10,552 nucleotides of DNA from Coemansia sp. RSA 922. Its lineage: Eukaryota > Kickxellomycota > Kickxellomycetes > Kickxellales > Kickxellaceae. Within the stretch, counting starts at the first letter, position 1. Each line of letters opens with the position of its first letter. The stretch is taken from positions 1 through 10,552 of the forward strand of contig JANBQS010000907.1 of NCBI GenBank assembly GCA_027577415.1. Direction: 5' to 3'. The translations under genes and the position numbers were made by a program. Shown in pieces: positions 1 to 7,564 of this stretch. The notes beneath the pieces are model-generated. The model was given only the letters and a program-made list of their open reading frames with translations, had not been told where the DNA came from and made no database searches.

Positions 1-163
1 ATGAGGGGCGTGTGGCATTTTCTTATGAACATTTTCTGTTTTCTTTTTTTCAGTTGTGCTGCGGTATTCCTTGTATCCTTTAAGCATTTAAATTATTCAC
101 TTCAATCATTTTTTTCCACAGAGCTAAATCCCTTCCTCTCTTTCTTTATAATACTCTATCAGA
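1..163 (+). promoter_or_regulatory. Upstream region and 5' leader of the ankyrin gene
   Basis: This AT-rich stretch is dominated by T and C tracts (46-53, 107-116, 130-148). Two of them end in acceptor-like CAG sequences (T-run then cag at 51-53; ttccacag ending near 121), so a 5' UTR intron is possible but no convincing donor is visible. There is no clear TATA box apart from tttaaat near 89. Frame 1 is open from base 1 to a TGA at 175-177 (58 codons, very hydrophobic), which overlaps the ankyrin start out of frame. I read that as a by-product of T-rich sequence. The end of an upstream gene cannot be seen. Confidence 0.4.
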
Positions 164-1879
164 ATGGATATCGATGACGACAATAGCTCAGCTGGCACTC
201 TTCACAATGAGGGCCAAAACATTCCCCTGCAAAATTCTACTACCCGCAGCCGCCGTAGGGTGACATTCAATATTGAACAAGACACGACGGGACCTGAAGA
301 AACCATGCCGTCGAATATGAGTGCTGATGATGAAGCCTCAGTACCTCTTTTCAGCCCTGAGCAGTCGGCCGAAGAGACATCACGTCATATGACTCTGTCA
401 TACTCGCCATTGGGCATGGTGTCGACGGCATGGACGGCGACCGGACACACAGCATTACCCTACCTGCCGATAAATGTACACTCGCTATTGCCTGATGGAC
501 AAGGCATCTGCCACTACCACCGGCCGTCATTTACGCCACAGAGGGGCGGTGATGGGATGCTGGCCCTGCCACGGTCGCTGATTGCACGCGGCATTGAGCT
601 CAGGAACAGGGAGTCGATGCTGGCTAGTAATTTGGAGTTTGCACAAAGAGAGTCTTTGGTTCGCTTGGAGGCCAGCCAGCGTGCCTTGGAGCAGGTAGTG
701 CGTCGGCTGGCTACTACTCGGCGCTGTTTGATTCCGCCAGCGTATGGTCGCGAGCAATACTCCTTGGGTAGCTCGTCAGCCGGCCTTCCTCCCTCGTGGA
801 TCGGGAATGCTGGCCATAGCCCACCGCCTACGGATGGCGAGTGGGTATCGGATACCGAAGAGAATGAGGAGAGCGGTGATCCGCTTACTTCCGATACTTA
901 CGATCTTTTGATACGTATGCAGGTACGCTCGGCTGCTCGCCGCGCTAACGGCGGCGGCATATACAAGTCTGCCGGCCCACACCGTAGCAGACGTGGCCGC
1001 TATGCGATGCATTCGGGGTCGTTGGGTACTGCGTACTCGCGCTTCAAAAATGATGATTGCAAGACCCGTGAAACTGTGACTTCCCTGGGACAAGGCAACA
1101 GTGACGAGATCACTGCGATTCTGGGCCGAGGAGTATCGGTCAACATTAGTGATTCCGCCGGGCGTACTCCACTGCATGTGGCGTGTTCCGGCGGGAACCT
1201 AGAGGCCGTTCGTCTATTGATTCATCTAGGTGCCAATGTTAACGCCACAGACAACATTGGCAACACTCCGCTGACTATTGCCGCCACCGGTGCCCGTACC
1301 AACGTTATTTTGCCCCTGTTGGAGGGCGGTGCTGATCCGCGTATCGGCACGGGCATGATATCGGCCATGGCTATGGTGCGGTCGCGTCTGCGCCTACTCC
1401 GTATGCAAATTCGCCAAGCCCGAACAGTCGAACAAATAGCCGCAGACTCGTGCTCCGACATTTTGCCTCGTGTCAAGGAAAGAAGGAAAAAGTCGGTGGA
1501 AGTGGCAAAAGAGTGTGTGGAGATTATACGCCTGTTGAGAGAGTATACTAAGCGATACACCGAGGCCGAGAACTCTGGCGACCCGCTGCGCGATATTTAT
1601 GAGCCGAAGAGCGAAGCCTCTGGTAGTTTGACCGATGCCGCTGTCTCTGAACTCGATAGCCTTTCGGAGCAGCTCTTGTCCATGGGGATTGCTGGGCCGA
1701 GGGACGATGTGAAGGGGAAGATGCCTGATTTGCTGAGTCTTGCTGATAACGATGTCCAGGAACAAGGGTCGAGTAGCTCGGAGGTAGCTGATGAGGATAA
1801 GCAGATCGAAGACTTGCTGGAAAAGTTCTCGCTGTTGTTGGGCGACGACGGAAGCACAGAGACTCGGGACAACAATTGA
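164..1879 (+). CDS. Ankyrin-repeat protein, ANKRD54-like
   Basis: A single exon of 571 residues, starting at the first ATG after a pyrimidine-rich leader. The N-terminal ~130 residues are low-complexity and polar. Residues ~140-185 (about 560-720 nt) form a charged helix rich in E, R, L and A, a likely coiled coil. An acidic patch (DGEWVSDTEENEESGD) precedes a basic segment (~255-285). Ankyrin repeats run from ~304: one degenerate repeat, then two good ones (GRTPLHVACSGGN at 333 onward and GNTPLTIAATGA about 33 later), then a degenerate fourth. A long helix with VEIIRLLREYTKRY (~453-465) and a short acidic amphipathic end (IEDLLEKFSLLLGDD) follow. Ankyrin block, LLREY helix and terminal leucine-rich helix in this order match my knowledge of vertebrate ANKRD54, a small nucleocytoplasmic scaffold that binds kinases. 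The fungal protein is about twice as long. Ankyrin identity is firm; ANKRD54 orthology is inference. Confidence 0.85.
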   Translation: MDIDDDNSSAGTLHNEGQNIPLQNSTTRSRRRVTFNIEQDTTGPEETMPSNMSADDEASVPLFSPEQSAEETSRHMTLSYSPLGMVSTAWTATGHTALPYLPINVHSLLPDGQGICHYHRPSFTPQRGGDGMLALPRSLIARGIELRNRESMLASNLEFAQRESLVRLEASQRALEQVVRRLATTRRCLIPPAYGREQYSLGSSSAGLPPSWIGNAGHSPPPTDGEWVSDTEENEESGDPLTSDTYDLLIRMQVRSAARRANGGGIYKSAGPHRSRRGRYAMHSGSLGTAYSRFKNDDCKTRETVTSLGQGNSDEITAILGRGVSVNISDSAGRTPLHVACSGGNLEAVRLLIHLGANVNATDNIGNTPLTIAATGARTNVILPLLEGGADPRIGTGMISAMAMVRSRLRLLRMQIRQARTVEQIAADSCSDILPRVKERRKKSVEVAKECVEIIRLLREYTKRYTEAENSGDPLRDIYEPKSEASGSLTDAAVSELDSLSEQLLSMGIAGPRDDVKGKMPDLLSLADNDVQEQGSSSSEVADEDKQIEDLLEKFSLLLGDDGSTETRDNN

Positions 1880-2333
1880 ATTTTATTCTTGGCAAATGTT
1901 GCTACTAGGGAAAACCAAACCTTTTTTTTTGTTGCTGCAAGAGCCCGAGTCCCCTTGAATATAATGAACCAATATTTCTTGAATCTATATCCTTTATCAT
2001 TCTTCAATTGGAGAAATATTATCTATACAATGATTGTCGGCCGAATATCGTCTCTTGTTTTTAGCGAGTCGAGTGGCTTGCAAACGTCATTTACTTGGAT
2101 AATGCGTGCAATATATCCTGTTCCTTTCTGGAGTTCCTTTCTGCATGCAGCAACGAATCTTTAAGAAAGATGGAGAACCTATGCAGGCGCGAGTATTAGA
2201 GCAACCCATGTCGCTTCCTTTCCTTCTTTTTCCCTTTTCCCTTACCCTGCATTCCTATTAGTACATTTTCTTTTTGATCTTTTTCTATTTTTCAACTCCA
2301 AAAGAGCTTGACAGTCTTGGTCCGCCTCTTCGA
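1880..2333. other. Intergenic region between the ankyrin and C2H2 genes
   Basis: AT-rich spacer of 454 bp. It should hold the 3' UTR of the ankyrin gene (T-run at 1921-1930, no AATAAA close by) and the promoter of the C2H2 gene. A strong CT tract (about 2212-2250) and T-rich sequence to ~2293 lie just upstream of the C2H2 start, as is common near fungal transcription starts. One frame is open at 1889-2164, but it has no ATG at its start and a hydrophobic, compositionally biased product, so I do not call it a gene. No RNA gene seen. Confidence 0.5.
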
Positions 2334-2540
2334 ATGTCCCTACTTGTCTGCGAGTACTGTCTAACTGGATTCGAGTGCGAAGAATGGTACCATTTACATA
2401 TGAGTCAAGAGCACAGTAACGAAGAAAATACCGATTCCATTAAAGAAGCACCCACATCAAGTCAAAATGGAGTTAAACGTCGGACATCGATATTCCCTGC
2501 CATCATCCAAGCAATCAAAAGACGTTTCTCTCTATGGTAA
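2334..2540 (+). CDS. Small single C2H2 zinc-finger protein (68 aa)
   Basis: The frame is open from a TTG at 2274, but the first ATG is at 2334 and gives 68 residues. Residues 6-27 are a classical C2H2 finger: C-x2-C-x3-F-x5-Y-x2-H-x4-H, with the hydrophobic core positions in place. After a polar acidic linker the C-terminus is basic and amphipathic (KRRTS near residue 48, then an I/A/F-rich helix ending KRRFSLW). A single finger seldom gives tight sequence-specific DNA binding alone, so it may bind protein or RNA, or act as a dimer. I do not recognise a family. The finger spacing is too exact to be likely by chance, but the protein is short and an upstream exon cannot be excluded. Its stop is 15 bp from that of the convergent reductase gene, so the two 3' UTRs must overlap. 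Confidence 0.55.
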   Translation: MSLLVCEYCLTGFECEEWYHLHMSQEHSNEENTDSIKEAPTSSQNGVKRRTSIFPAIIQAIKRRFSLW

Positions 2541-2555
2541 CAAATATAACATATA

Positions 2556-4016
2556 CTACTTTCTTATGATACTAAGCATTCGCTCAACATCAGTTACTTT
2601 CTCACGAGGTTTTCCTGCTGACTGACCAGCCTCAGCCTCAAATGCCTCCAACAGCTTCCACTGCGCGTTAGTTACACAGGACTCCAGGACTCCGGATTCG
2701 TTTAGCGCCTGGTCTACTGCCTCCCGCGACAGCCCATCGGCGATATGTCCATTGTTGATATCCATGATGACTGCATCGGCAGTTCGATATGCATCCTGCA
2801 TAGTCGTCGCAATGACGCCGACGGGACCACGTTTGACCCACCCCGCAGCATAAAGCCCAGGCACTAGCTCTCCGTCATTATCCGTAACACGACCAGCGAT
2901 ATTAGGAATAATTTTACGACGTCCATCAAACGGTGCTCCAACGAGCGGCGTACTCGCATACCCGATACTACGTAGTATCAAGCCGCACGGAATATCAAAA
3001 TACTCGCCCGTGCCCACGGCTTTTGCCTGGTCCACAGGACCCTCTAACCGGTTGGCTTGGAACCGAATACGCTGCGGAGCTATTTGGTCTGGCACAACCT
3101 CGACTGGACTTTTCAGAAAACTCAGTGTAAAGCTCTTCCTCCCGCCCTCGCCGGCACTCACAGCGTGTTTCATGAGCAAGTCCATCATACGCTTGAGCGA
3201 CCTCGAGGTATCCAGCCACTCTGCCCACTTTGTGCATTCAGCGGCGACTAAATCGCGGTCGCAGATAAAATCCAGATCGGGTATTTTGGTCATTTCTCGC
3301 AGTTCCTTCGTTGTAAACGCCACTTGCAGGGGCCCACGTCGGCCAACCATCTCGACGTGTCGGACATTGCTACCTCGCAAAGTATCCAGCGCATGAGCTG
3401 TAATATCAGTAGTAGCCAAATCCTTAGGGTCGGTAAGCAGAATACGAGCACAGTCCAGAGCCACGTTCCCATGTCCCACGATAACCACCTTATCAAACGC
3501 CTTCAGATCCACACTCAACCCCTGTGCCTCCGGCAAGCCATTATACCAGGCAACGAACTGCCGAGCTGGCACCACGCCCCACTTGCCATCCACTCCGTCC
3601 TCGCCAGGAATACCCAGCCTACGATCCTCGCTTGCGCCATACGACAAGACCACACCATCGTACACCGACCGCAGTTTATCGAGCGCCAGTTGCTTGCCAA
3701 CTTGTATGTTGCCGAAATAGCGTACGCGGTGGTTGCCGCTTACTTGGTCAAACTTTGTCGTACAGTTTTTCACTTCCGGGTGATCCGGCGCTACTCCAAA
3801 TCGAACTAGACCAAAGGGTGTCGGAAGTTGCTCAAATATGTCTATATTGACGTCTTTGGTCTTTGCTAATACCCGTGCTGCTGTGTAAAACCCTGCTGCA
3901 CCACCACCTACTATCGCGATATTCTTATCTCGGAACGCCCGTATGCTGACTGAAAACTGGCGTATGCCCGGACTCGCTGTTCGTATCGTCGGCGGTAGCA
4001 ACAGGAATGCCTTCAT
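2556..4016 (-). CDS. ARH1: NADPH:adrenodoxin (ferredoxin) reductase, mitochondrial
   Basis: This flavoenzyme passes electrons from NADPH through FAD to mitochondrial ferredoxin, for Fe-S cluster assembly and heme A synthesis in the matrix. The protein is 486 residues, close to yeast Arh1 and human FDXR. Residues 1-29 have R, S and hydrophobics but no acid until D30, as in a mitochondrial presequence. The FAD dinucleotide-binding motif is VGGGAAG (36-42), followed by PFGLVRFGVAPDHPEVKN (67-84). The NADP-binding motif is IVGHGNVALDCAR (179-191), then VGRRGP and FTTKELRE (224-241). The C-terminal signature GWVKRGPVGVIATTMQDA spans 392-409. The frame is open 25 codons further upstream, but that extension has no ATG, so the start is the ATG at 4016. 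It lies 181 bp downstream of the same-strand FunK1 gene and converges with the C2H2 gene. All key motifs are intact and it should be functional. Confidence 0.97.
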   Translation of the reverse strand: MKAFLLLPPTIRTASPGIRQFSVSIRAFRDKNIAIVGGGAAGFYTAARVLAKTKDVNIDIFEQLPTPFGLVRFGVAPDHPEVKNCTTKFDQVSGNHRVRYFGNIQVGKQLALDKLRSVYDGVVLSYGASEDRRLGIPGEDGVDGKWGVVPARQFVAWYNGLPEAQGLSVDLKAFDKVVIVGHGNVALDCARILLTDPKDLATTDITAHALDTLRGSNVRHVEMVGRRGPLQVAFTTKELREMTKIPDLDFICDRDLVAAECTKWAEWLDTSRSLKRMMDLLMKHAVSAGEGGRKSFTLSFLKSPVEVVPDQIAPQRIRFQANRLEGPVDQAKAVGTGEYFDIPCGLILRSIGYASTPLVGAPFDGRRKIIPNIAGRVTDNDGELVPGLYAAGWVKRGPVGVIATTMQDAYRTADAVIMDINNGHIADGLSREAVDQALNESGVLESCVTNAQWKLLEAFEAEAGQSAGKPREKVTDVERMLSIIRK

Positions 4017-4059
4017 TGAGAATATAATAGAGTGAATTGTCAATAAACTGTTGAAATTG

Positions 4060-4071
4060 AAAAAAAAAAAA
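4060..4071 (-). promoter_or_regulatory. T12 tract in the ARH1 leader
   Basis: Twelve T residues on the minus strand, 44 bp upstream of the ARH1 ATG and about 50 bp downstream of its TATA box. They precede tcaatttcaacag, which resembles a 3' splice site, so this is either a polypyrimidine tract of a 5' UTR intron or a plain dT leader element. Confidence 0.35.
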
Positions 4072-4115
4072 GATAAAGGTAGGACAAACAAAGAAGAAAA
4101 AAGTACCCACGGCTC

Positions 4116-4123
4116 CTTTTATA
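4116..4123 (-). promoter_or_regulatory. TATA box of ARH1
   Basis: TATAAAAG on the minus strand, in a locally GC-richer setting and about 100 bp upstream of the ARH1 ATG. This matches the eukaryotic TATA consensus exactly, and the position fits initiation in the pyrimidine-rich stretch before the start codon. Confidence 0.65.
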
Positions 4124-4162
4124 GTCGATCGGACTGTTCCTAATCAGATATGGCGGCTAATT

Positions 4163-4167
4163 ATTGG
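4163..4167 (-). promoter_or_regulatory. CCAAT box upstream of ARH1
   Basis: CCAAT (context AGCCAATAA) on the minus strand, about 40 bp upstream of the TATA box and only 30 bp past the FunK1 stop codon. CCAAT boxes bind the HAP/NF-Y complex, which in fungi controls respiratory and heme-linked genes, so the site suits a mitochondrial Fe-S enzyme. Five bases recur often by chance; the support comes from its position relative to the TATA box. Confidence 0.4.
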
Positions 4168-4197
4168 CTTTCCATGACTAAGCAATATGTGATAAAC

Positions 4198-6657
4198 TTA
4201 AGGCGCCGAGCGAGTGGCCTTGGACCGTGTTCTCTTGGCCGGTCCATCATAAGGCTCATCATTCCTCTTGCTCTTCTTTGCGGGAGTAGCACTTGCCGAT
4301 ATCTCCGCTCTGTTGTCACTTTCAGTCACGCCCGCAGCAACAGATGTGGCATTGCGCAACGCCACAAGCGCCACCTGCTTGTGCTCCGCCAGCACTCGTA
4401 GGAGGTTCGCTACAATCTCATTCTCAAAGGTATCACGCAGGTTAAGCGGATCACGACAGCCATTGATTGATGGGATCTCGCGTAGTGCAGCTGGAATGTC
4501 GCCATCTTCCATCTCCGCAACATGGTCATCGGTGAGTAGGGTGACTCCGTAGCAGCCTGGGTGAAGGAACAGTGATCGATAGAGATCTAGCGCCAGAGGG
4601 CGCAGTGGACTATTCTCGCGCATGTAGAGCAGAATACTGGAGCGGAAGTTACTCACTGCCGACAAATTGAGGCGCTTATGTTGGGCGTTTTGGATAGCAG
4701 ATCGTTGGATCCAATCCAAGATAGGTAGAACCGGCGTGAGCTGCTTGGTATATCTCGTAGCTTTGTCTGCGGCAGATTTAGCGGCGTAATCCTCAGCATA
4801 CTCCCTTCGCTGAGTCGGATTAATGCCAAAAGTACCCAACCAGCACAGCAGATACAGAATAGATTCCCAGTCGTCTAGACGTGTGCTAGATGTCCCAGCG
4901 TTCTCCAATCTGTGGACGGACTGGAACAGCATAAGCTCTGGCGATTCAACGGCACTGTCACCGGAATAGAAGGCATAGTCAAACTCCCCCAGTACTCCCT
5001 TTACTCCGTCCACCGTCTTCTGGAACAAAATGGCTCGATCGCTAATGTTGCCGTGAAGTATCTTGCCCTTGACATGCGCCTCATTGAGTGCTACCATGGC
5101 GTCGGCGATTGCGACGACGATCTGGTTTGGGTTGTCTGCCGCTGAAACCGGATTCCCGACCCACTGCAACACAGTGCGCCTGTGGTGGCGGACACACCTT
5201 CTGGACGAGATCTGGGCAGCATCGCTATCATTCGTCGCATCTTGAGTGGTAGTCGGCAGTCCCGCAAAAGCAGTGACCGTCGAGTCTGTAACGAGCGTAT
5301 CTCTTTGACTAAGATATACCGATCCAGTGGTAACAAGCTGGGAAAATCTGCCGCTAAACTCGCTGGATTGGTCAAATTCGGCATGCAGGACGTTGAGGAA
5401 CGAGCTCTCATGAGTGTCGCTGGTAGAGCCGCTGGTTGAAATTGCCCACATATCCTTGACTAGGAACTCTGGAGTGTTCAACATCTCGGGACTGGTAGAC
5501 GCAGCAAAGTACCTGCCGTGGCGTCCAGTAAAGATCTCTGCTGCTCTAATACACCGCTTGCTGTAATACGTACGTTTCTCCATTTGGCCCGTACACTTGC
5601 CCGTCTCGTAAACATCGATCTCCAGGTAAGTACCACCAGTGTTCCCGTCTACAACATATCTAATAGTCGGGTCAAATCCAAGACGGTCGACGGAGCACAA
5701 CGACCAGTCGACAAGTAGCGAGACTAACTCCCGACGCCCTTTGGAGCCCGAGACATCAATCTTGCTTGACTGCCAAATATCGTCGGGACCGAAAACATAT
5801 GCGTGAACAGTGTGGCAAGAGGCGGCCAGCCCCCAGGCAAATCGGCGGTTGTGTTGATTGGGAAACAACTCCTTTGTCTTTCTAACCAACTTTGGTTCGA
5901 CTTTGTAAAAAAAATCCAGGTGCCTTACTATCTCCACGTTGGCGACAATCAGATGGGGCGCTGACATCGTCTGCCTCTCCACACAGCTGCTGAGCGGAAA
6001 CAGGCCACACTCGACATTAGAGAATTCCGTGGAGTCGTCGCGGCCCACCACATATACATTGGTGTTGTCATCATCAGTGTCATTCTTTGTGATAGGCAAA
6101 ATCAGCCGACAGTCCTCCGACTTTAGCCCATTGGCGTCCATTCCGCTAATGTGCGCCTTGACGTAATGCGCAACAAATAAAAAGAATGCCTCGTAGCTAG
6201 GGGCGACAGAGTCAGCTTCCAAATCTGTGAGCATCGAGTCATTTATATGCCGACTGCCCGCACTCGCAGTTGACACTGAATAGTTGGTCCACTTCAAGAT
6301 ATCCATGGCCCAATCATCCAAAGACTCGGCACCACGCTTTGCTCTCGGAGGATAGTTGTAGTACGTTTCGCCCCCGTAAGTTGCGTAAGGTTCTCTGCGC
6401 TGTGCTGCCATCGACAGGCGGGTCTCCAAATCCGCAGCAATCTTTCTTGCTAGCTTGCCCGCCATCGTGCTGAGCGCAGGGTCATACGGAGTAGCTAGTT
6501 TGCACACAGCGCTGGAGTTGCGGCGACAGAGTTTTTGAAGACAAAACTTGTCGCTATGATCATAGAGCCTGTCTGGAGGTATGACTACGTCAAGGTTCTC
6601 GCCAACAAACAAGCTGGCCTCTTGAGAAGGCTGGGCGGTAGTTGCTGCAGCATTCAT
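4198..6657 (-). CDS. FunK1-family (fungal-type) protein kinase, possibly catalytically dead
   Basis: The protein is 819 residues from the ATG at 6657; the frame extends 26 codons further without an ATG. The N-terminal part (~235-345) carries typical FunK1 landmarks: HNRRFAWGLAASCHTVHAYVF (~268-288) and DRLGFDPTIRYVV (~323-335). The kinase C-lobe part starts near 487 (RHHRRTVLQWVGNPV), continues through the catalytic-loop region ILHGNISDRAILF (533-545) and GVLGEFDYA (554-562), and ends with LDDWESILYLLCWLG (~591-605). The HRD aspartate position reads N537, the loop asparagine position reads A542, and the DFG-like aspartate position reads E558, so ordinary phosphotransfer is doubtful. The C-terminus is rich in K and R (AKKSKRN, AKRTRSK), a likely bipartite nuclear signal. 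FunK1 proteins form a fungus-specific, often expanded and poorly characterised family. It is in tandem with ARH1 and divergent from the F-box-like gene. Family confidence is high; the activity verdict is inference. Confidence 0.9.
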   Translation of the reverse strand: MNAAATTAQPSQEASLFVGENLDVVIPPDRLYDHSDKFCLQKLCRRNSSAVCKLATPYDPALSTMAGKLARKIAADLETRLSMAAQRREPYATYGGETYYNYPPRAKRGAESLDDWAMDILKWTNYSVSTASAGSRHINDSMLTDLEADSVAPSYEAFFLFVAHYVKAHISGMDANGLKSEDCRLILPITKNDTDDDNTNVYVVGRDDSTEFSNVECGLFPLSSCVERQTMSAPHLIVANVEIVRHLDFFYKVEPKLVRKTKELFPNQHNRRFAWGLAASCHTVHAYVFGPDDIWQSSKIDVSGSKGRRELVSLLVDWSLCSVDRLGFDPTIRYVVDGNTGGTYLEIDVYETGKCTGQMEKRTYYSKRCIRAAEIFTGRHGRYFAASTSPEMLNTPEFLVKDMWAISTSGSTSDTHESSFLNVLHAEFDQSSEFSGRFSQLVTTGSVYLSQRDTLVTDSTVTAFAGLPTTTQDATNDSDAAQISSRRCVRHHRRTVLQWVGNPVSAADNPNQIVVAIADAMVALNEAHVKGKILHGNISDRAILFQKTVDGVKGVLGEFDYAFYSGDSAVESPELMLFQSVHRLENAGTSSTRLDDWESILYLLCWLGTFGINPTQRREYAEDYAAKSAADKATRYTKQLTPVLPILDWIQRSAIQNAQHKRLNLSAVSNFRSSILLYMRENSPLRPLALDLYRSLFLHPGCYGVTLLTDDHVAEMEDGDIPAALREIPSINGCRDPLNLRDTFENEIVANLLRVLAEHKQVALVALRNATSVAAGVTESDNRAEISASATPAKKSKRNDEPYDGPAKRTRSKATRSAP

Positions 6658-6659
6658 TG

Positions 6660-6791
6660 TTATCTTGTACAAAGCAACGTCAGGTATAAAAAGTAAAAAA
6701 GTTGTTGTCGGTAATATAAATAAAAAGCAAGACACTTTAGGACTATAAATGCGTAGAATAAAATTGAGAGAAAAGAGAGCAAGGGCACCAT
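6660..6791 (-). other. Upstream ORF (43 codons) in the FunK1 leader
   Basis: An ATG at 6791 (context aatATGG) opens a 43-residue frame that ends in TAA only 2 nt before the FunK1 ATG. The product would be strongly hydrophobic (MVPLLSFLSILFYAFIVL at the N-terminus), like a membrane segment, though T-rich leader DNA readily encodes such peptides. It starts about 42 bp downstream of the TATA-like box at 6833-6841, so the ATG may fall within the mRNA. If transcribed it could reduce FunK1 translation or allow reinitiation. Confidence 0.3.
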
Positions 6792-6832
6792 ATTGCTGCG
6801 GATTGGGAAAGAAGGATGACGCAAGCTGTGGC

Positions 6833-6841
6833 TTTTTTATA
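6833..6841 (-). promoter_or_regulatory. TATA-like box of the FunK1 gene
   Basis: TATAAAAAA on the minus strand, about 176 bp upstream of the FunK1 ATG. A CCAAT (minus strand, 6802-6806) lies downstream of it, which is not the usual order, so the CCAAT may be coincidental. Further TATA-like words near 6744 make the true start uncertain. Confidence 0.4.
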
Positions 6842-7039
6842 TGAGCTTAGCGTTGACAGGGTACCAAAGGAGGTTTCTGCTAATTTTCATAGCTGATCCA
6901 TGGTCCCCAATTGAGTCTTTTGCCGTTTGCTTACGTGTGTATGACTGCGGGTTTAGGGGGTACGTCTCCCTGTGCTCTTGAAACAAAATATCAAAACCTA
7001 TCCTAGTTTGTGTTGTGCGAATAAAAATCTTAAAGGGGG

Positions 7040-7047
7040 TATAAAAT
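7040..7047 (+). promoter_or_regulatory. TATA box, plus strand
   Basis: TATAAAAT directly preceded by GGGGG, a textbook TATA box with a GC-rich flank. It would start transcription near 7070-7100. The next ATGs are the 5-codon ORF at 7149 and the ORF at 7171, not the F-box-like start at 7587. It therefore drives either a very long F-box-like leader (about 490 nt) or a separate small transcript. Confidence 0.55.
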
Positions 7048-7148
7048 GGAAAAGTAATGATAAATTGATACAAATATTTGCCAAGATAAAGTAGAAAAGA
7101 AAGAAGCGGAAGAGCAACTTCCTGTTCAACTGTCCATCATCTTACACA

Positions 7149-7166
7149 ATGGCGACAAGAAAATAA
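7149..7166 (+). other. Five-codon upstream ORF in strong context
   Basis: cacaATGG is a near-ideal eukaryotic initiation context and is the first ATG after the TATA box at 7040. It encodes only M-A-T-R-K before TAA. Ribosomes that finish it could resume scanning to the ORF at 7171 or further on. Presence in an mRNA is inferred from position only. Confidence 0.35.
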
Positions 7167-7170
7167 AAGA

Positions 7171-7293
7171 ATGCACTCCTTCATGCGTAGTCTGTTTTCC
7201 AACTCACTAAAAGCTACAGCCGCCAACGCCTACGTTTTCGACAGGGAAGTTAGAAGAATGCCTGCTTCTCCACTACGCATTGCTGTTTTGTGA
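7171..7293 (+). other. Small ORF (40 aa) before the F-box-like gene
   Basis: ATG at 7171 with a second in-frame ATG at 7183. The product begins MHSFMRSLFSNSLKATAANA and continues with VFDREVRRMPASPLRIAVL. The first 20 residues have K and R, no D or E, and alternate polar with hydrophobic residues, like a mitochondrial presequence. The ORF ends in TGA overlapping an ATG (TGATG, 7291-7295). The local rise in GC hints at coding sequence. It could be an upstream ORF, the first exon of a spliced gene, or chance. I recognise no family. Confidence 0.3.
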
Positions 7294-7551
7294 TGTGTGC
7301 TGACCCAAAAAGCAAAGTCCATAATCCAGTATCAAGTGAGACTGGCTTCGCCTTTACTTTGTTTATTTTTATAGGCCATGTAAGCAGCACAGACTGGAGA
7401 ATAGAGCGGTCTAGCAACTCCGCATTGATGACGTCTCTCGGCTTAATCAGATATCTTGATATTGAATGCGCAGTCCAGCTAATTTACTCAAAGCTCATCA
7501 GTCCCAAACAAACCCTCTTCTTTCTTGCTCACTTTTGTAAATTCAAATTGG

Positions 7552-7564
7552 TTTTTTTTTTTTT
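7552..7564 (+). promoter_or_regulatory. T13 tract just upstream of the F-box-like start
   Basis: Thirteen T residues 22 bp before the ATG at 7587, resembling the T12 tract upstream of ARH1. Such tracts are common next to fungal transcription starts and may mark a short-leader promoter for the F-box-like gene, independent of the TATA box at 7040. Confidence 0.35.

Noticed and set aside
1..177. 58-codon plus-strand frame from base 1 into the ankyrin start
   Set aside because: T-rich and hydrophobic, overlaps the well-supported ankyrin start out of frame; the ATG at base 1 may be an accident of window placement.
776..1177. Long antisense frames within the ankyrin, ARH1, FunK1 and F-box-like genes
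   Set aside because: Shadows of coding sequence; no motifs and many start without ATG.
1889..2164. Plus-strand open frame of 91 codons after the ankyrin gene
   Set aside because: Starts at TTG, lies in AT-rich spacer, and its product is hydrophobic and low in complexity with no motif.
4017..4091. 25-codon N-terminal extension of ARH1
   Set aside because: Opens on TTG with no ATG, spans the T12 tract, and would precede an already good mitochondrial presequence.
6658..6735. 26-codon N-terminal extension of FunK1
   Set aside because: Opens on GTG with no ATG; T-rich leader composition.
6949..6962. Telomere-like gggtttaggggg
   Set aside because: A single occurrence with no tandem repeats.
6837..7073. 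Minus-strand open frame of 78 codons in the divergent spacer
   Set aside because: No ATG at the start; overlaps the opposing TATA box and leader; no recognisable domain.
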